A stretch of DNA of 64,000 nt from Micrococcales bacterium UBA2037 (GTDB lineage Bacteria; Actinomycetota; Actinomycetes; Actinomycetales; Microbacteriaceae): the NCBI GenBank assembly GCA_002333405.1, contig DDBH01000018.1:82986-146985 (forward strand). The letters are read 5' to 3'. Positions within the stretch are counted from its first letter, which is position 1. Every line of letters begins with the position of its first letter. Below the pieces are notes generated by a model that had not been told where the DNA came from, did not search any database, and saw only the letters and a list, made by a program, of their open reading frames with translations. This document shows, in pieces, positions 24,254 through 33,543 of this stretch. The position numbers and the translations under genes are program-made.

Positions 24254-25436
24254 TCTGACGAGCCCCAGTTTTATTGCTGACCCCTACCCCACCCTGGCAG
24301 AGCTGAGGAAAGAAGGGAAGCCGGTTTGGCACGAGCCAACCGGAATGTTCTTGGCCGCGGGCTACAAGGATGCCAACCAGGTACTTAGGAACAGAGACCT
24401 CGGTCGAATTTTCACGCCGAAGGAGCCGTCCGACCAGTGGGAGGCGTTCAACTGGCTGCACTCAGATTCGATCCTCGACTCCGAACCGCCTAAGCACACC
24501 AGGCTGCGGTCACTGGTGATGAAGGCCTTCAACCCCAAAATGATTGAGGCGCTGCGCCCCGAGATAGAGCGGATTACCGACGAGCTCCTGGCAAATGCCG
24601 AACAGGTTCTTTCTGAGGCAGGTCAGTTTGACCTGATTGCTGATTTTGCCGAGCCACTGCCGGTGAAAGTAATCGCACACCTGCTGGGCTTCCCCGACAA
24701 GGACGAGCACCTGCTGAGACCCTGGTCCCAGGCGATTGTGAAGATGTACGAGGTGAGCCCGTCTGAGGCAGACAAGGATGCCGCCAAGCTCGCCGGCGAG
24801 GAATTCGCCTCTTACGTTCACGAACTCATGCTGGAGCGGAAGCAAAACCCCGGCACCGACTTGATTAGCGACCTGGCTGCCGTGGAAGAGGCGGGCGAGA
24901 AACTCAATACCCACGAACTAATTGCAACCTGCGTGCTACTACTAAACGCAGGTCACGAGGCGTCAGTCAATGGCTTTGGAAACGGCATGGTGGCAACACT
25001 TCAGAACCCGGAGCAGCTGGCAAAACTGAAGGCGGACCCATTTGGAATTGCAGAGACTGCGGTTGATGAGTTCATCAGATTCGATGCTCCCCTGCACCTA
25101 TTTGAACGAACTGCCACAACCGACACCGAGGTCGGAGGGGTCACAATCGGTCAAGGCCAAAAGATTGCATCGCTGCTGGGCAGTGCGAACCGCGATTCGG
25201 CAATCTTTGAAAACCCTGACCAGTTAGATCTGACACGTTCTCCAAACCCTCACATTGGTTTTGGTGCGGGAATTCACTTCTGCATTGGAGCACCTTTGGC
25301 GAGGCTGGAGATGGCCATCTCACTGCCGGCGTTGATGAGCAAGTTTCCAAACCTAAGCCTGGCCAAAGACCCTGTTCGAAGGCCTAGCTTCGTGCTGAGG
25401 GGTTATGAGCAAGTGCTCGTGAACGCAGGTCAGTAA
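24246..25436 (+). CDS. Cytochrome P450
   Basis: A 396-residue soluble bacterial P450. Heme-thiolate loop is FGAGIHFCIGAPLARLE (Cys near 344), the ExxR pair is ETAVDEFIR and the I-helix is LLNAGHEASVNG, in which the usual oxygen-handling Thr is Ser. The heme-contact region reads EPPKHTRLRSLV. It needs a ferredoxin and reductase, neither visible here. Coupled to the preceding nitroreductase-family gene. The substrate is unknown; isoprenoid or carotenoid oxidation is possible because a rhodopsin and carotenoid-type genes are in the window, but that is inference. Confidence 0.93.
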   Translation: MIDLTSPSFIADPYPTLAELRKEGKPVWHEPTGMFLAAGYKDANQVLRNRDLGRIFTPKEPSDQWEAFNWLHSDSILDSEPPKHTRLRSLVMKAFNPKMIEALRPEIERITDELLANAEQVLSEAGQFDLIADFAEPLPVKVIAHLLGFPDKDEHLLRPWSQAIVKMYEVSPSEADKDAAKLAGEEFASYVHELMLERKQNPGTDLISDLAAVEEAGEKLNTHELIATCVLLLNAGHEASVNGFGNGMVATLQNPEQLAKLKADPFGIAETAVDEFIRFDAPLHLFERTATTDTEVGGVTIGQGQKIASLLGSANRDSAIFENPDQLDLTRSPNPHIGFGAGIHFCIGAPLARLEMAISLPALMSKFPNLSLAKDPVRRPSFVLRGYEQVLVNAGQ

Positions 25437-25468
25437 GGGCCCCAGCAACGATAACCCGGTTACTTTGA

Positions 25469-25657
25469 CCACTCCAACTCCAGCTGGAGCCAATTGCCAG
25501 GGACGCGATCAGAAATGCCTATCGCCACGAAAGTGCTGACGCGATTCGGCTGATGCTGCCGCATGACAAGACCGCCACATTCCAAGACAAGGAAATCGGT
25601 GTTCGAAAGGGTGCCGCGGGACTTGGAACCGAGAGCTATGCGCTTGCAAAGAAGTGA
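25469..25657 (+). pseudogene. Gene remnant without start codon
   Basis: An open frame of 62 codons between TGA 25466-25468 and TGA 25655-25657 with protein-like composition (ARDAIRNAYRHESADAIRLM, then GVRKGAAGLGTESYALAKK) but no usable start near its beginning. It looks like the preserved C-terminal end of a lost gene. I do not recognise the family. The rest of the 268-base gap holds a CTCCAGCTGGAG palindrome and nothing else evident. Confidence 0.4.
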
Positions 25658-25704
25658 AGCTTGGAAACTTCGCCGACCGGAGGGGCAATGCTGAGGCTTA
25701 GCCT

Positions 25705-26613
25705 CTAACCCTTTGTTGCACCTAGGGTCAGACCAGAAACGAATTGTTTCCGCAGCACGAAGAACACAACCAAAGTTGGGATCGCAGCAATCATTGCTCC
25801 GGCAGCCAGCAGGTTGTAGTCAGTGACAAACTCACCCTGGAGTCTTCCAAGAGCCGATGTGATCGGCCGTTTCGAGTCTGTGGACATCAACACCAGTGCC
25901 CAGAAGAAGTCGTTGTAGATCCAGGTGGTCATAAGAACGCCAAGCGATGCAAGTGGTGGTCTAAGAAGTGGCAGCATCACCCGGAAGTAGTGCGTGAATA
26001 CTGAAGCCCCGTCAACCAAAGCGGACTCGGAAATCTCCTTTGGAATGGTCTTCATGTATGAACTCAATACGAAGGTCGCAAATCCCATTTGGAAGGCAAC
26101 GTGGATCAGGATCACACCAAGTGGTGAGTCATACAAAAACCTTCGGTCACCAACGGCATCACCGATTGCCAAATACATCTTGAACACTGGGATGAACACC
26201 AGCTGCGCTGGCAGCAGGTTTCCAGCGGTGAACAGCAGCAGCAATGCCACGTTTGCCCGGAACGAGTAACGAGTAACAACGAAGGCCATCAGTGATCCCA
26301 GCAGCAGGATCAGGAACACTGCCGGCAGGGTAATCAGGACCGTGTTGGTGAAGTATGTTGGCAACTCCATGCGGCTAATGGCGTTGACGTAATTGTCTAG
26401 GTTTAGTTCCTTAGGGAAGGACAGCACACCACCGGCGCGGATCTCCTTATAGGGACGCAGCGAGGAGTAGAAAGTCCAAGCGATTGGGAAAAGCCAAGCG
26501 ATTGCAAAGACGCCGATAAAGATGGTGATGATGCGGTCTTTAACCTTCTGAGCATCTTTGTGGCGCTTAAGACGCAGGTCCTCTTTGTTTACATTCACTT
26601 CGTTCACACTCAC
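25705..26613 (-). CDS. Sugar ABC transporter permease (MalG/UgpE type)
   Basis: A 302-residue CUT1-family inner-membrane permease with six helices. The EAA loop ESALVDGASVFTHYFRVMLPL near residues 196-216 contacts the ATPase. Start is GTG 26613, overlapping the stop of the partner permease, with AAGGAGG seven bases upstream. The operon lacks an ATPase gene; CUT1 importers often borrow a shared MsiK-like ATPase elsewhere. A short GAGGCTTAGCCTC palindrome overlaps the stop. Confidence 0.92.
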   Translation of the reverse strand: MSVNEVNVNKEDLRLKRHKDAQKVKDRIITIFIGVFAIAWLFPIAWTFYSSLRPYKEIRAGGVLSFPKELNLDNYVNAISRMELPTYFTNTVLITLPAVFLILLLGSLMAFVVTRYSFRANVALLLLFTAGNLLPAQLVFIPVFKMYLAIGDAVGDRRFLYDSPLGVILIHVAFQMGFATFVLSSYMKTIPKEISESALVDGASVFTHYFRVMLPLLRPPLASLGVLMTTWIYNDFFWALVLMSTDSKRPITSALGRLQGEFVTDYNLLAAGAMIAAIPTLVVFFVLRKQFVSGLTLGATKG

Positions 26614-27542
26614 TTCATGTCCTCCTTGAACTGCTGGCGGAGGTAGGTAATGATCGGAACGATCGATAGCAAGAACAAGATAACTGCGTAGGCGGCACCC
26701 TTCATCGAGGCACCCTCACCGGCGATGTTCTGGAACACCAGCACACCAAGAATCGGCAGACCACCGGATGATCCGTAGATGATGTAGATCATGTCGAAAG
26801 CTCTTAGTGACTCAATGATGGTGATCACAATCACGATGATGTTCACCGGAGCCATCGCCGGGAATACAACCTTGCGGAAGGTCTGCCACTCGGTAGCGCC
26901 ATCAATCGATGCAGCCTCGCGCAGGGTTGCGTCAACAGCCTTTAGGCCAGCTAAATACAACAGCATGATGTAGCCGATGTGACGCCAGGAGGCCATGGTC
27001 AAGATAACCCAGATGTTGTAGCGGTCATCACCAAAAAATGACACTGCCTCACTAATCTCAAGTCCGAGCAGTCCGTTGACAAAGCCGTCGGGGCGAAGCA
27101 GGAAGTTCCAGATGATTCCAATCACAGCCAGCGACAAAACCACCGGTAGGTAGTAGGCGGCCTGATAAAACTTTGACCCGCGAATCTCTCTATCAATTTG
27201 ATAGGCAAGCAGGATTCCAAGCGGTGTTGCTATCGCTCCAAACCAAACCAACCAAATGACGTTGACTCGGAGCGCATCCCAGAAGATGGGGGTGTTGAAA
27301 AAGATGTTTTCGTAGTTGGCAAGCCCGGCCCATTGGATGTCTCCAATGTGAATACCGGTCCAATACGTAAAGGAAAGATAAATGGTTGCAACTGCCGGAA
27401 ACCAGACCAGTGCAACGTGCAAAAAGGTTGGGACCCCAATGAAGACCCCGAGGGTGAAGCGATCTCTTTTTGAGAAGGTACGACGGCGGTTGGCTTTCTT
27501 AGCCTTAGCCTGCGGTTTCTCAACCGCCGTCGTACTACTCAT
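26610..27542 (-). CDS. Sugar ABC transporter permease (MalF/UgpA type)
   Basis: A 310-residue CUT1-family permease with six helices after a basic cytoplasmic start (EKPQAKAKKANRRR). The EAA loop is LREAASIDGATEWQTFRKVVFP near residues 231-252. It pairs with the following MalG-type permease, overlapping it by four bases, and follows the solute-binding gene by 22 bases. Sugar specificity cannot be read from it. Confidence 0.92.
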   Translation of the reverse strand: MSSTTAVEKPQAKAKKANRRRTFSKRDRFTLGVFIGVPTFLHVALVWFPAVATIYLSFTYWTGIHIGDIQWAGLANYENIFFNTPIFWDALRVNVIWLVWFGAIATPLGILLAYQIDREIRGSKFYQAAYYLPVVLSLAVIGIIWNFLLRPDGFVNGLLGLEISEAVSFFGDDRYNIWVILTMASWRHIGYIMLLYLAGLKAVDATLREAASIDGATEWQTFRKVVFPAMAPVNIIVIVITIIESLRAFDMIYIIYGSSGGLPILGVLVFQNIAGEGASMKGAAYAVILFLLSIVPIITYLRQQFKEDMK

Positions 27543-27564
27543 AATTTACTTAGCTAGCTTCTCT

Positions 27565-28860
27565 TTACAGAGGAGCTAGGGCGTCCCACTGGCTCTGTAG
27601 TGACTCAAGGATTGAGTCAGTTGAGCTAGGGTCCTTGAACCAGCTCTGGAATGCTGGGCCAACTACTGGGCCAGCAAAGTCAGGGCGGGTGTCGCGGTCT
27701 AGGAACTGAGTGATGTACTTCGCCTCTGCCATAACAGCCTGCTGCTGCTTCTGGAATGGGTCGTACGCTGAAGTGTCCTGCAGGTTGTTCGCGCTTGTTA
27801 GCGGAATTCCTGTTGCAAGCTGAGCTTCAACACCCTCGATTGACGCTGCGAACTGGACGAAGTCCTTGCCGCCGCCTGGGTTTCCACCGTTCTTTGCCAC
27901 AGCGATACCGTCCAGTGGTGCGTCAATGGTGTCGCGACCGTTGTCTGGGTTGATCTCTGGGAAAGGAACGATCCATAGGTCGTCGTAGTCTTCCTGGCTC
28001 TGCTCTAGGAAGTTTCCACCGAACCATGAACCGTTCATGAAGAATCCGGCCTGCTTCTGCAATAGCAGCTGCATTGCGCCGTCCCACTCAAGGTCTAGAA
28101 CGTTGGTGTTCTGGTATGGAAGTAGCATCTCCCAGTGACGGAAGACTTCCTTCACCTTGTCATCGGTCCACTTCTCGCGACCTGCAAGTAGGTCAACGTG
28201 GAAGTTGTAACCGTTGATGCGGGCGTTCAGAATGTCGAAGGTTCCCATGGCTTCCCAGCCACCCTTGTCAGCTGCGGCTAGTGGAACAAGTCCCTGTGCC
28301 TTTAGCTCCTTGAGCGCTGCCATGAAGTCATCCCAGTTGTAGATGTCATCTGGGCTCATTCCGACCTCAGCCATCATTGACTTACGGAAGTGAAGGCCCC
28401 ATGGGTACCAGCTCTGTGGCAAGAAGTACTGCTTGCCGTCTGAACCGGTTGAAGCAATCTTGTAGCTGTCTGAGAACTGGTCTCCGATTTCGTCCCAAAC
28501 ACTTGAGACGTCCTCTAGAAGACCCTGGTCTGCGAAGAACTGCATGCGGTATCCAGCCATCCACTGGAAAGCGTCGTCCGGAGTTCCCTGAAGGTACTGG
28601 CTCAGGTTGTTCTGGAACGCGTTTGACTCAGTGAAGTTTGGTGTTACTTCAATGCCTGTCTTTGCGGTGTAAGCGTCAACAATTGCTTGTGCCTGCTTCA
28701 CTGGTGACTCGTCAACAGTTCTAACACCGAATGAAACTGGGCCAGAATCTGATGAGCAACCCGCCAACATCGTGGCGCCCGCAATACCTAAACCACCGGC
28801 TGCTGCACCCTTTAGAAGAAGACGACGGTCAACTTCGTGACCGGTAATTTTGTTCAACAT
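27565..28860 (-). CDS. Sugar ABC transporter substrate-binding lipoprotein
   Basis: A 431-residue periplasmic-type binding protein (family 1, MalE/UgpB-like) tethered by a lipid. The N-terminus DRRLLLKGAAAGGLGIAGAT with lipobox MLAGC looks like a twin-arginine signal plus lipobox, so it may be exported folded. QWMAGYRMQFFADQGLLEDV and GAMQLLLQKQAGFFMNGSW are typical sugar-binding regions. It leads the operon; phased GAACAT repeats lie 88 bases upstream of the start. AGGAGG precedes the ATG. Confidence 0.92.
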   Translation of the reverse strand: MLNKITGHEVDRRLLLKGAAAGGLGIAGATMLAGCSSDSGPVSFGVRTVDESPVKQAQAIVDAYTAKTGIEVTPNFTESNAFQNNLSQYLQGTPDDAFQWMAGYRMQFFADQGLLEDVSSVWDEIGDQFSDSYKIASTGSDGKQYFLPQSWYPWGLHFRKSMMAEVGMSPDDIYNWDDFMAALKELKAQGLVPLAAADKGGWEAMGTFDILNARINGYNFHVDLLAGREKWTDDKVKEVFRHWEMLLPYQNTNVLDLEWDGAMQLLLQKQAGFFMNGSWFGGNFLEQSQEDYDDLWIVPFPEINPDNGRDTIDAPLDGIAVAKNGGNPGGGKDFVQFAASIEGVEAQLATGIPLTSANNLQDTSAYDPFQKQQQAVMAEAKYITQFLDRDTRPDFAGPVVGPAFQSWFKDPSSTDSILESLQSQWDALAPL

Positions 28861-28939
28861 TGAACCTCCTATTTGGAATCTATGGCTAAAGAATAGCTAG
28901 CGATATACCTGTTTAGGTTCATATTTGATAACAAAATAG

Positions 28940-28983
28940 TCACAAACGAACATTTTTGAACATTCACGAACATAAGCGAAGTT
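28940..28983. promoter_or_regulatory. Phased GAACAT repeats, putative operator
   Basis: GAACAT occurs at 28948, 28958 and 28968, and a variant GAAGTT at 28978, exactly ten bases apart, so all four face the same side of the helix. TCACAAACG (28940-28948) adjoins the first copy. The array lies upstream of the sugar-importer operon and is a plausible site for a cooperatively binding regulator. Confidence 0.55.
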
Positions 28984-29019
28984 CTTGCAGGTTACCCAGC
29001 GACCCGTGAGGCCAGTAAA

Positions 29020-30054
29020 TTACTGGGCTTCAAGCAGTTTTCGAACCCTTGGCACAACCTCGGTTGCGTAGAGTTCGATTGATTTCACAAGCTTTGAGTG
29101 AGGCAGTGGCCCCATGTCGTACTTCAGGTCGAAACGGTTGGCTCCAACCGAACTAAGCGCGTAGGCGATTTTGTTGGCAACGGTTTCCGGTGACCCGACA
29201 TACATCGACCCGTGGTTTACCTCGGTTAGGAAGTGCTCCTTGGTAGTTGGCGCCCAGCCACGCTCCTTGCCGATCTTGCCGAAGGAAGCTTCATAGCCTG
29301 GCCAGGCTTCGTCGATGGCCTGCTCATCGGTTTCTGCAATGTGGCCCGGTGAATGAATAGAAACTGGCAACTGATCCACCCCAAGTTTTACCAAGGACTC
29401 TCGGTAGAGCCTTGCGAAAGGCTCAAACCTGGCTGGGTCACCGCCAATGATTGCAAGTGCCATTGGAATCTCCAGCCTGGCTGCCCGAATCACTGACTCT
29501 GGCGATCCACCAACCCCAACCCGAAGCGGGATCTTTCCGCCTTCAGTCTTTGGGTAAACCTCTTGGTTTTTAAGCCCTGCCCGCATGGTTCCGGACCAGG
29601 TGACCGGGCCCTCTTTTAGAAGTTCAACCAACAACTCCAGCTTTTGCTCAAACAGTTCGTTGTAATCGGACAGCTCGTAACCAAACAGCGGAAAGCTCTC
29701 AATGAAGGACCCGCGACCCGCTGTGATCTGAACCCGGCCATTGGATAGGGCGTCGATTGTGGCAAAGCGCTGGTAGACCCGAACTGGGTCCTCGCTAGAC
29801 AAAACAGTCACGCCGGTTCCCAGGGTGATGTTGCTGGTGGTTGTGGCAAGACCAGCCAAAATTGTGTCGGGAGCGGTAACCGCAAAATCATCACGGTGGT
29901 GCTCACCGATGTTGAAGTTATTCAGCCCAAGCCGATCAGCCAGTTGACCCTGAGCCAGAACGTCTCGAATCACTTGAGCCGCAGATTGCGGCTTCCCGCT
30001 GTCATCGAGTGACATGTTGCCAAAGGTGTCTAGCCCAAAGTAGAAGTCGGTCAT
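29020..30054 (-). CDS. LLM-class flavin-dependent oxidoreductase
   Basis: A 344-residue luciferase-like monooxygenase-family protein with a TIM-barrel and flavin (FMN or F420) chemistry. Visible are NFNIGEHHRDDF near residues 47-58, LGTGVTVLSSEDPVRVYQ and TAGRGSFIESFPLFGY, plus the conserved GVGGSPESVIRAAR. It belongs to the alkanal-monooxygenase-like group. The substrate is unknown. It stands alone between the sugar importer and rlmN on the same strand. Confidence 0.9.
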   Translation of the reverse strand: MTDFYFGLDTFGNMSLDDSGKPQSAAQVIRDVLAQGQLADRLGLNNFNIGEHHRDDFAVTAPDTILAGLATTTSNITLGTGVTVLSSEDPVRVYQRFATIDALSNGRVQITAGRGSFIESFPLFGYELSDYNELFEQKLELLVELLKEGPVTWSGTMRAGLKNQEVYPKTEGGKIPLRVGVGGSPESVIRAARLEIPMALAIIGGDPARFEPFARLYRESLVKLGVDQLPVSIHSPGHIAETDEQAIDEAWPGYEASFGKIGKERGWAPTTKEHFLTEVNHGSMYVGSPETVANKIAYALSSVGANRFDLKYDMGPLPHSKLVKSIELYATEVVPRVRKLLEAQ

Positions 30055-30090
30055 GCAACTAGTCTAGGGGGTCTTGATAAATAGTCAAAC

Positions 30091-31263
30091 CTAGTCGGCA
30101 GCAGCCAACTGCCCGCAGGCACCATCGATTTCCTTGCCGCGAGTGTCACGCAGGGTGGTTGGAATACCTAGTGACTCGAGGGTGTCGATGAAAGCATCGG
30201 TTTGCTCTGGAGTGGATGCTGTCCAAACCGAACCAGGGGTTGGGTTTAGCGGAATCGGATTCACGTGAACCCAACCCTTGCCGAAATCATTTAGCTTTTC
30301 AGCCAGCAGTTCTGCTCGCCAAACATGGTCGTTCATGTCCCTGATCAGCGCATACTCAATAGAAACTCGGCGGCCGGTCTTCTCGTAATACTCGTAGGCC
30401 GCAGAAAGCGCCTCATCGACCTTCCACTTGTCATTGACTGGAATCAGGTCATCACGAAGCTTGTCATCTGGGGCGTGAAGCGAAAGCGCAAAGGTCAACG
30501 GAAGATCTTCATCGGCGAGCTTCTTGATGCCAGGAACCAAACCAACAGTTGACACCGTGATGTTCCTGGCGCTCATGCCAAGACCGTTTGGTTGTGGTTC
30601 GACCATTGTTCTAATTGCACTCATGAGTTTGTTGTAGTTGGCAAGCGGTTCACCCATGCCCATGAAGACAATGTTGTTAACGCGTTCATCATCATGCCGT
30701 GCCTTGCCGAGGCCGCCCTCGGCTATAACCTTGTTGGCACGAACGATCTGGTCAACAATTTCACCAGCCGACATGTTTCTGGTTAGCCCTGCTTGCCCAG
30801 TTGCACAGAACGGACAGTTCATTCCGCAGCCAGCCTGCGAAGAAATGCAGAGGGTGATCCGGTTTGAATACCGCATCAAAACTGATTCAACCAAAGCACC
30901 GTCAAATAGTCGCCACAGAAACTTGATGGTCTTGCCATCATCAGTTTTTAGCCTTTTGACCTCGGTCAAAAGAGTTGGCAGAGCTTTCTGCACTAGCTCT
31001 TCGCGACCTTCCTTAGGAAGATCAGTCATGTCAGCTGGGTCAGATGTGTAGTGGGTGAAGTAGTGGGTTGCTAATTGCTTTGCCCGAAAACCTGGAATGC
31101 CAAGGCCCTTGATGGTCTCGGCTCTATCTGCTGGGTCGATGTCAACCAGGTGCTGCGGTGGCTTGCCACGCTTAGGCTCGGCAAACTGCAACAGTGGTTT
31201 GCCGGACTCATCCTTTTTCTGCGTCCACCCTTCGGTTCTGGGTGTGACTTGGCGGTTAGACAT
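30091..31263 (-). CDS. rlmN: 23S rRNA (adenine-2503-C2)-methyltransferase
   Basis: A 390-residue radical-SAM methyltransferase that methylates A2503 of 23S rRNA and A37 of some tRNAs. The cluster motif is [11 protein letters not shown] (CxxxCxxC), the substrate Cys lies in the C-terminal [14 protein letters not shown], and [12 protein letters not shown] is the family's SAM-binding signature. The N-terminal accessory domain ([11 protein letters not shown]) is present. Length fits actinobacterial RlmN. Housekeeping gene. Confidence 0.97.
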   Translation of the reverse strand: MSNRQVTPRTEGWTQKKDESGKPLLQFAEPKRGKPPQHLVDIDPADRAETIKGLGIPGFRAKQLATHYFTHYTSDPADMTDLPKEGREELVQKALPTLLTEVKRLKTDDGKTIKFLWRLFDGALVESVLMRYSNRITLCISSQAGCGMNCPFCATGQAGLTRNMSAGEIVDQIVRANKVIAEGGLGKARHDDERVNNIVFMGMGEPLANYNKLMSAIRTMVEPQPNGLGMSARNITVSTVGLVPGIKKLADEDLPLTFALSLHAPDDKLRDDLIPVNDKWKVDEALSAAYEYYEKTGRRVSIEYALIRDMNDHVWRAELLAEKLNDFGKGWVHVNPIPLNPTPGSVWTASTPEQTDAFIDTLESLGIPTTLRDTRGKEIDGACGQLAAAD

Positions 31264-31287
31264 CTGACTCCTTAGACAGCCCCAAGT

Positions 31288-31677
31288 CTACGTTGTGGCA
31301 TCCAAGACCCAATCGAATCTCTGAGCCAGGATCTTCCTGTCAGAAGTTATAAGGATCAAGTTGTTTGCGGCGGCTGTAGCCATGATCTGTCGATTCATTG
31401 GATCCGGAACCTGGCTGGCAGGGAACCTAGCGAATGCCACTGCTGCCTGAAGATCAAAGTTCAGCGGCTTGATTCCAACATTTATCCAGCTTTCAGCAAC
31501 CTCGGGATGCATTTCAAACTTGCCGATTGAGCGCTTGAAACCAAGCTCGGCAACAGAAACGCTGCTGAAGTACACCGGCCTAGTCTCAATAGCTTTCATG
31601 GCCTGATTGCCAATCCGATTGGGAGCGTTTGTCACCCAGACCATGACTTGGGTGTCTAGAAGATAGCCCCTATACAT
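31288..31677 (-). CDS. PIN-domain toxin (VapC-like)
   Basis: A PIN-fold ribonuclease of about 129 residues, the toxin of a type II pair that would cleave RNA when free. Acidic metal-site residues are Asp in YLLDTQVMVW near the N-terminus, Glu in VSVAELGF and Asp in VPDPMNRQIMATA and ITSDRKIL. ATG 31677 overlaps the antitoxin stop (ATGTATAG), so I preferred it to an upstream start at 31695. It sits just downstream of the antitoxin. Confidence 0.85.
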   Translation of the reverse strand: MYRGYLLDTQVMVWVTNAPNRIGNQAMKAIETRPVYFSSVSVAELGFKRSIGKFEMHPEVAESWINVGIKPLNFDLQAAVAFARFPASQVPDPMNRQIMATAAANNLILITSDRKILAQRFDWVLDATT

Positions 31678-31927
31678 CCAGCTCGCCATACTCAATGGAA
31701 TCTAAGAACTCCTGATCCATGCGGTCCCATTCTTCGTCACTGATCGGAGAGACCAGGCCTTTCAAACTTGAAAAGTCCCTTGGCACCGAGAGCTCTTCTT
31801 CAAACTTTGAAAGCTTCATGATCACCTTTCCATCGCGGGCAATCAGCACTTCTTCACCGGCCTCAACCTGTTGGGCGAGTTTGGAAAAGTTTGTCTTTGC
31901 CTCGTGCATGTTTACTTGCTTGACCAT
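31670..31927 (-). CDS. Antitoxin of the Phd/YefM type
   Basis: An 85-residue antitoxin. VNMHEAKTNFSKLAQQVEAG is the Phd/YefM DNA-binding start and EEVLIARDGKVIMKL completes that domain; the acidic C-terminal half would cover the toxin. It should bind and silence the PIN protein and repress its own promoter. It overlaps the toxin gene by eight bases. Such pairs are usually mobile; no element boundary is seen. Confidence 0.88.
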   Translation of the reverse strand: MVKQVNMHEAKTNFSKLAQQVEAGEEVLIARDGKVIMKLSKFEEELSVPRDFSSLKGLVSPISDEEWDRMDQEFLDSIEYGELDV

Positions 31928-31983
31928 AAAACTAACCTTAGTCCGGTTAGTCCAGTTGGCAAAGAAGATAATTCTGTGGAGAA

Positions 31984-32247
31984 CTAGTCGGTGTTTTTCT
32001 TTGGAGTCTTCTTGCCCGTAATTAGGTAATACGGATCACGCAGCAAGTCACCGACAACGCTAAATGGGCTGGAGCTTTCACCTGCTGCCAGATAACCCTG
32101 CTCCCGGATTTTCTTAGCGCTGTGCTGCTCGGTGGCTCCGCAGGTCACGCACTTGGTTCCGTAGGAGATCTTTCCCACGAATATTTCTTCGCGCTCACCA
32201 ACTGCCCTGCAAAAACCACAGACCGGGGCTTTCTCCTCTTGATCCAA
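31984..32247 (-). CDS. Small zinc-ribbon-like protein
   Basis: An 87-residue protein of unknown function with two CxxC pairs (VCGFCRA and CVTCGAT) that could bind one zinc ion, and a C-terminal part ending in a Lys-rich tail. Start is TTG 32247 with AAAAGGGG upstream. It lies 15 bases after the SAF oxidoreductase gene and may be the last gene of the large PTS operon, though its link to that pathway is unproven. Confidence 0.65.
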   Translation of the reverse strand: MDQEEKAPVCGFCRAVGEREEIFVGKISYGTKCVTCGATEQHSAKKIREQGYLAAGESSSPFSVVGDLLRDPYYLITGKKTPKKNTD

Positions 32248-32262
32248 GAAAGCCCCTTTTCG

Positions 32263-33540
32263 CTACAGCCCCAGCTGGTCTTGTTTTTGACGCAGCTGGA
32301 AGATGGTTTGGTTTTCATCCAGGTCAACATCATCATAGGTAACCAGGGTGTCGATTGGGATATCGCGCTTGGCGGTCGCGCCCTGCAGCAAACCAATTGG
32401 GACTAGGTTGTCTCGCTTGGCATCTTCAACCCTGTCGGTTACACCGCGAGCAGAATAGCCGCCAATTCCATCAAATATTTCACCCTTGGCATGAGCCTTC
32501 TTAGTGGAGGCAATCACCTCAGTGGTTGGCTTGCCGCTAACCAGAGTCTCGTAACCATCGCAAAGCATTTTGGCAACGGTCAGTGGAGCTTCGACGCTGG
32601 CCAGGTGGAAAGGACGGTAGAGAGCGAAGTATGGGCCCTTACCCATCGACAGGTAGCTCATCTCTTCGGAGACATATGGGCTGTCGGTTTTGACAACAAC
32701 GAACACTCCCGGGGCCACGTCGCCGGTGCAGTAATCGACCACACCGGTTTGCTCTAACACTCCTCCATCTTCAACAGGGCAGAAGACATCCTGCAGCGTT
32801 TTCCGGCTTGCCTCTGGCCCAATCATGCCGCGCTTAGTCAAACCCAGACCGGTGGCATTCGCGAGCGCCGCCATTTCGATCATGGTCTTGGAGCCATCAG
32901 TGAAACTTGCAAGCATCTTGGGGTTCATGTGCTTCTTGGCGGCCCGCTCAGCCACGGTGTCTGGGTTTGAGTGTGGCTCGAATGGGTTGTTCTTGCCCTT
33001 ACCTGCCATCACAATTTCAAAGGACAGGTCCTTTGCAAAATCAACTAGTTCCTTCGCCTCGGCTGGCTCATCGCCATTGCACACCGAGTAGAGCACTCCG
33101 TGTTCCTTGGCGGTCTCGCGGAGCATCGGACCAACGGTCACGTCACACTCCACGTTTAGAGTCGCAGAGTGCTTGTTGTTGATCAGGGTGTTGTAGATAA
33201 CCTGGGCACCGATTTCGGCAACCCCGGTGGCCTCCACAACCACATCAACATCTAACAGCGGAACAATCTTGGAGTCGGCTGTGCCAACCGGCTTACCGGC
33301 GGCAATCGCTGCGTTTAGCTCCGCAACATCGGATGAGATAACCGGAGCTTCGAGCCCCAAGTCATTATAAGCCTGATTGATGCGCTCAACCGCTATGTCT
33401 GCTACCGCGGCTACCTGTAGACCCAGTCGGTGTGACTGCGAGGCGAAACCTCGGCCCATTTGACCGGCACCAACCAGTGCGATTCGAAATGGGCGGCCAT
33501 TGGCCTCTGCCAGCTCTTGCAGCTTCAAGCGGTATTGCAT
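32263..33540 (-). CDS. NAD(P)-dependent oxidoreductase with C-terminal SAF domain
   Basis: A 425-residue protein with a Rossmann domain (IALVGAGQMGRGFA, residues 20-33) and the homoserine-dehydrogenase-like middle of the COG4091 group, followed by a SAF-type C-terminal domain (LVPIGLLQGATAKRDIPID). These proteins oxidise or reduce a small hydroxylated substrate, but exact substrates are mostly unknown. It begins three bases after the PTS IIA gene. In context it probably oxidises the phosphorylated polyol that the PTS delivers. Confidence 0.85.
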   Translation of the reverse strand: MQYRLKLQELAEANGRPFRIALVGAGQMGRGFASQSHRLGLQVAAVADIAVERINQAYNDLGLEAPVISSDVAELNAAIAAGKPVGTADSKIVPLLDVDVVVEATGVAEIGAQVIYNTLINNKHSATLNVECDVTVGPMLRETAKEHGVLYSVCNGDEPAEAKELVDFAKDLSFEIVMAGKGKNNPFEPHSNPDTVAERAAKKHMNPKMLASFTDGSKTMIEMAALANATGLGLTKRGMIGPEASRKTLQDVFCPVEDGGVLEQTGVVDYCTGDVAPGVFVVVKTDSPYVSEEMSYLSMGKGPYFALYRPFHLASVEAPLTVAKMLCDGYETLVSGKPTTEVIASTKKAHAKGEIFDGIGGYSARGVTDRVEDAKRDNLVPIGLLQGATAKRDIPIDTLVTYDDVDLDENQTIFQLRQKQDQLGL

Positions 33541-33543
33541 TTT

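Noticed and set aside
25480..25491. CTCCAGCTGGAG-type palindrome as an operator
   Set aside because: Lies in a remnant reading frame with no promoter nearby; likely chance.
31288..31927. Toxin-antitoxin pair as mark of a genomic island
   Set aside because: No direct repeats, tRNA or integrase nearby; the flanking genes look native.
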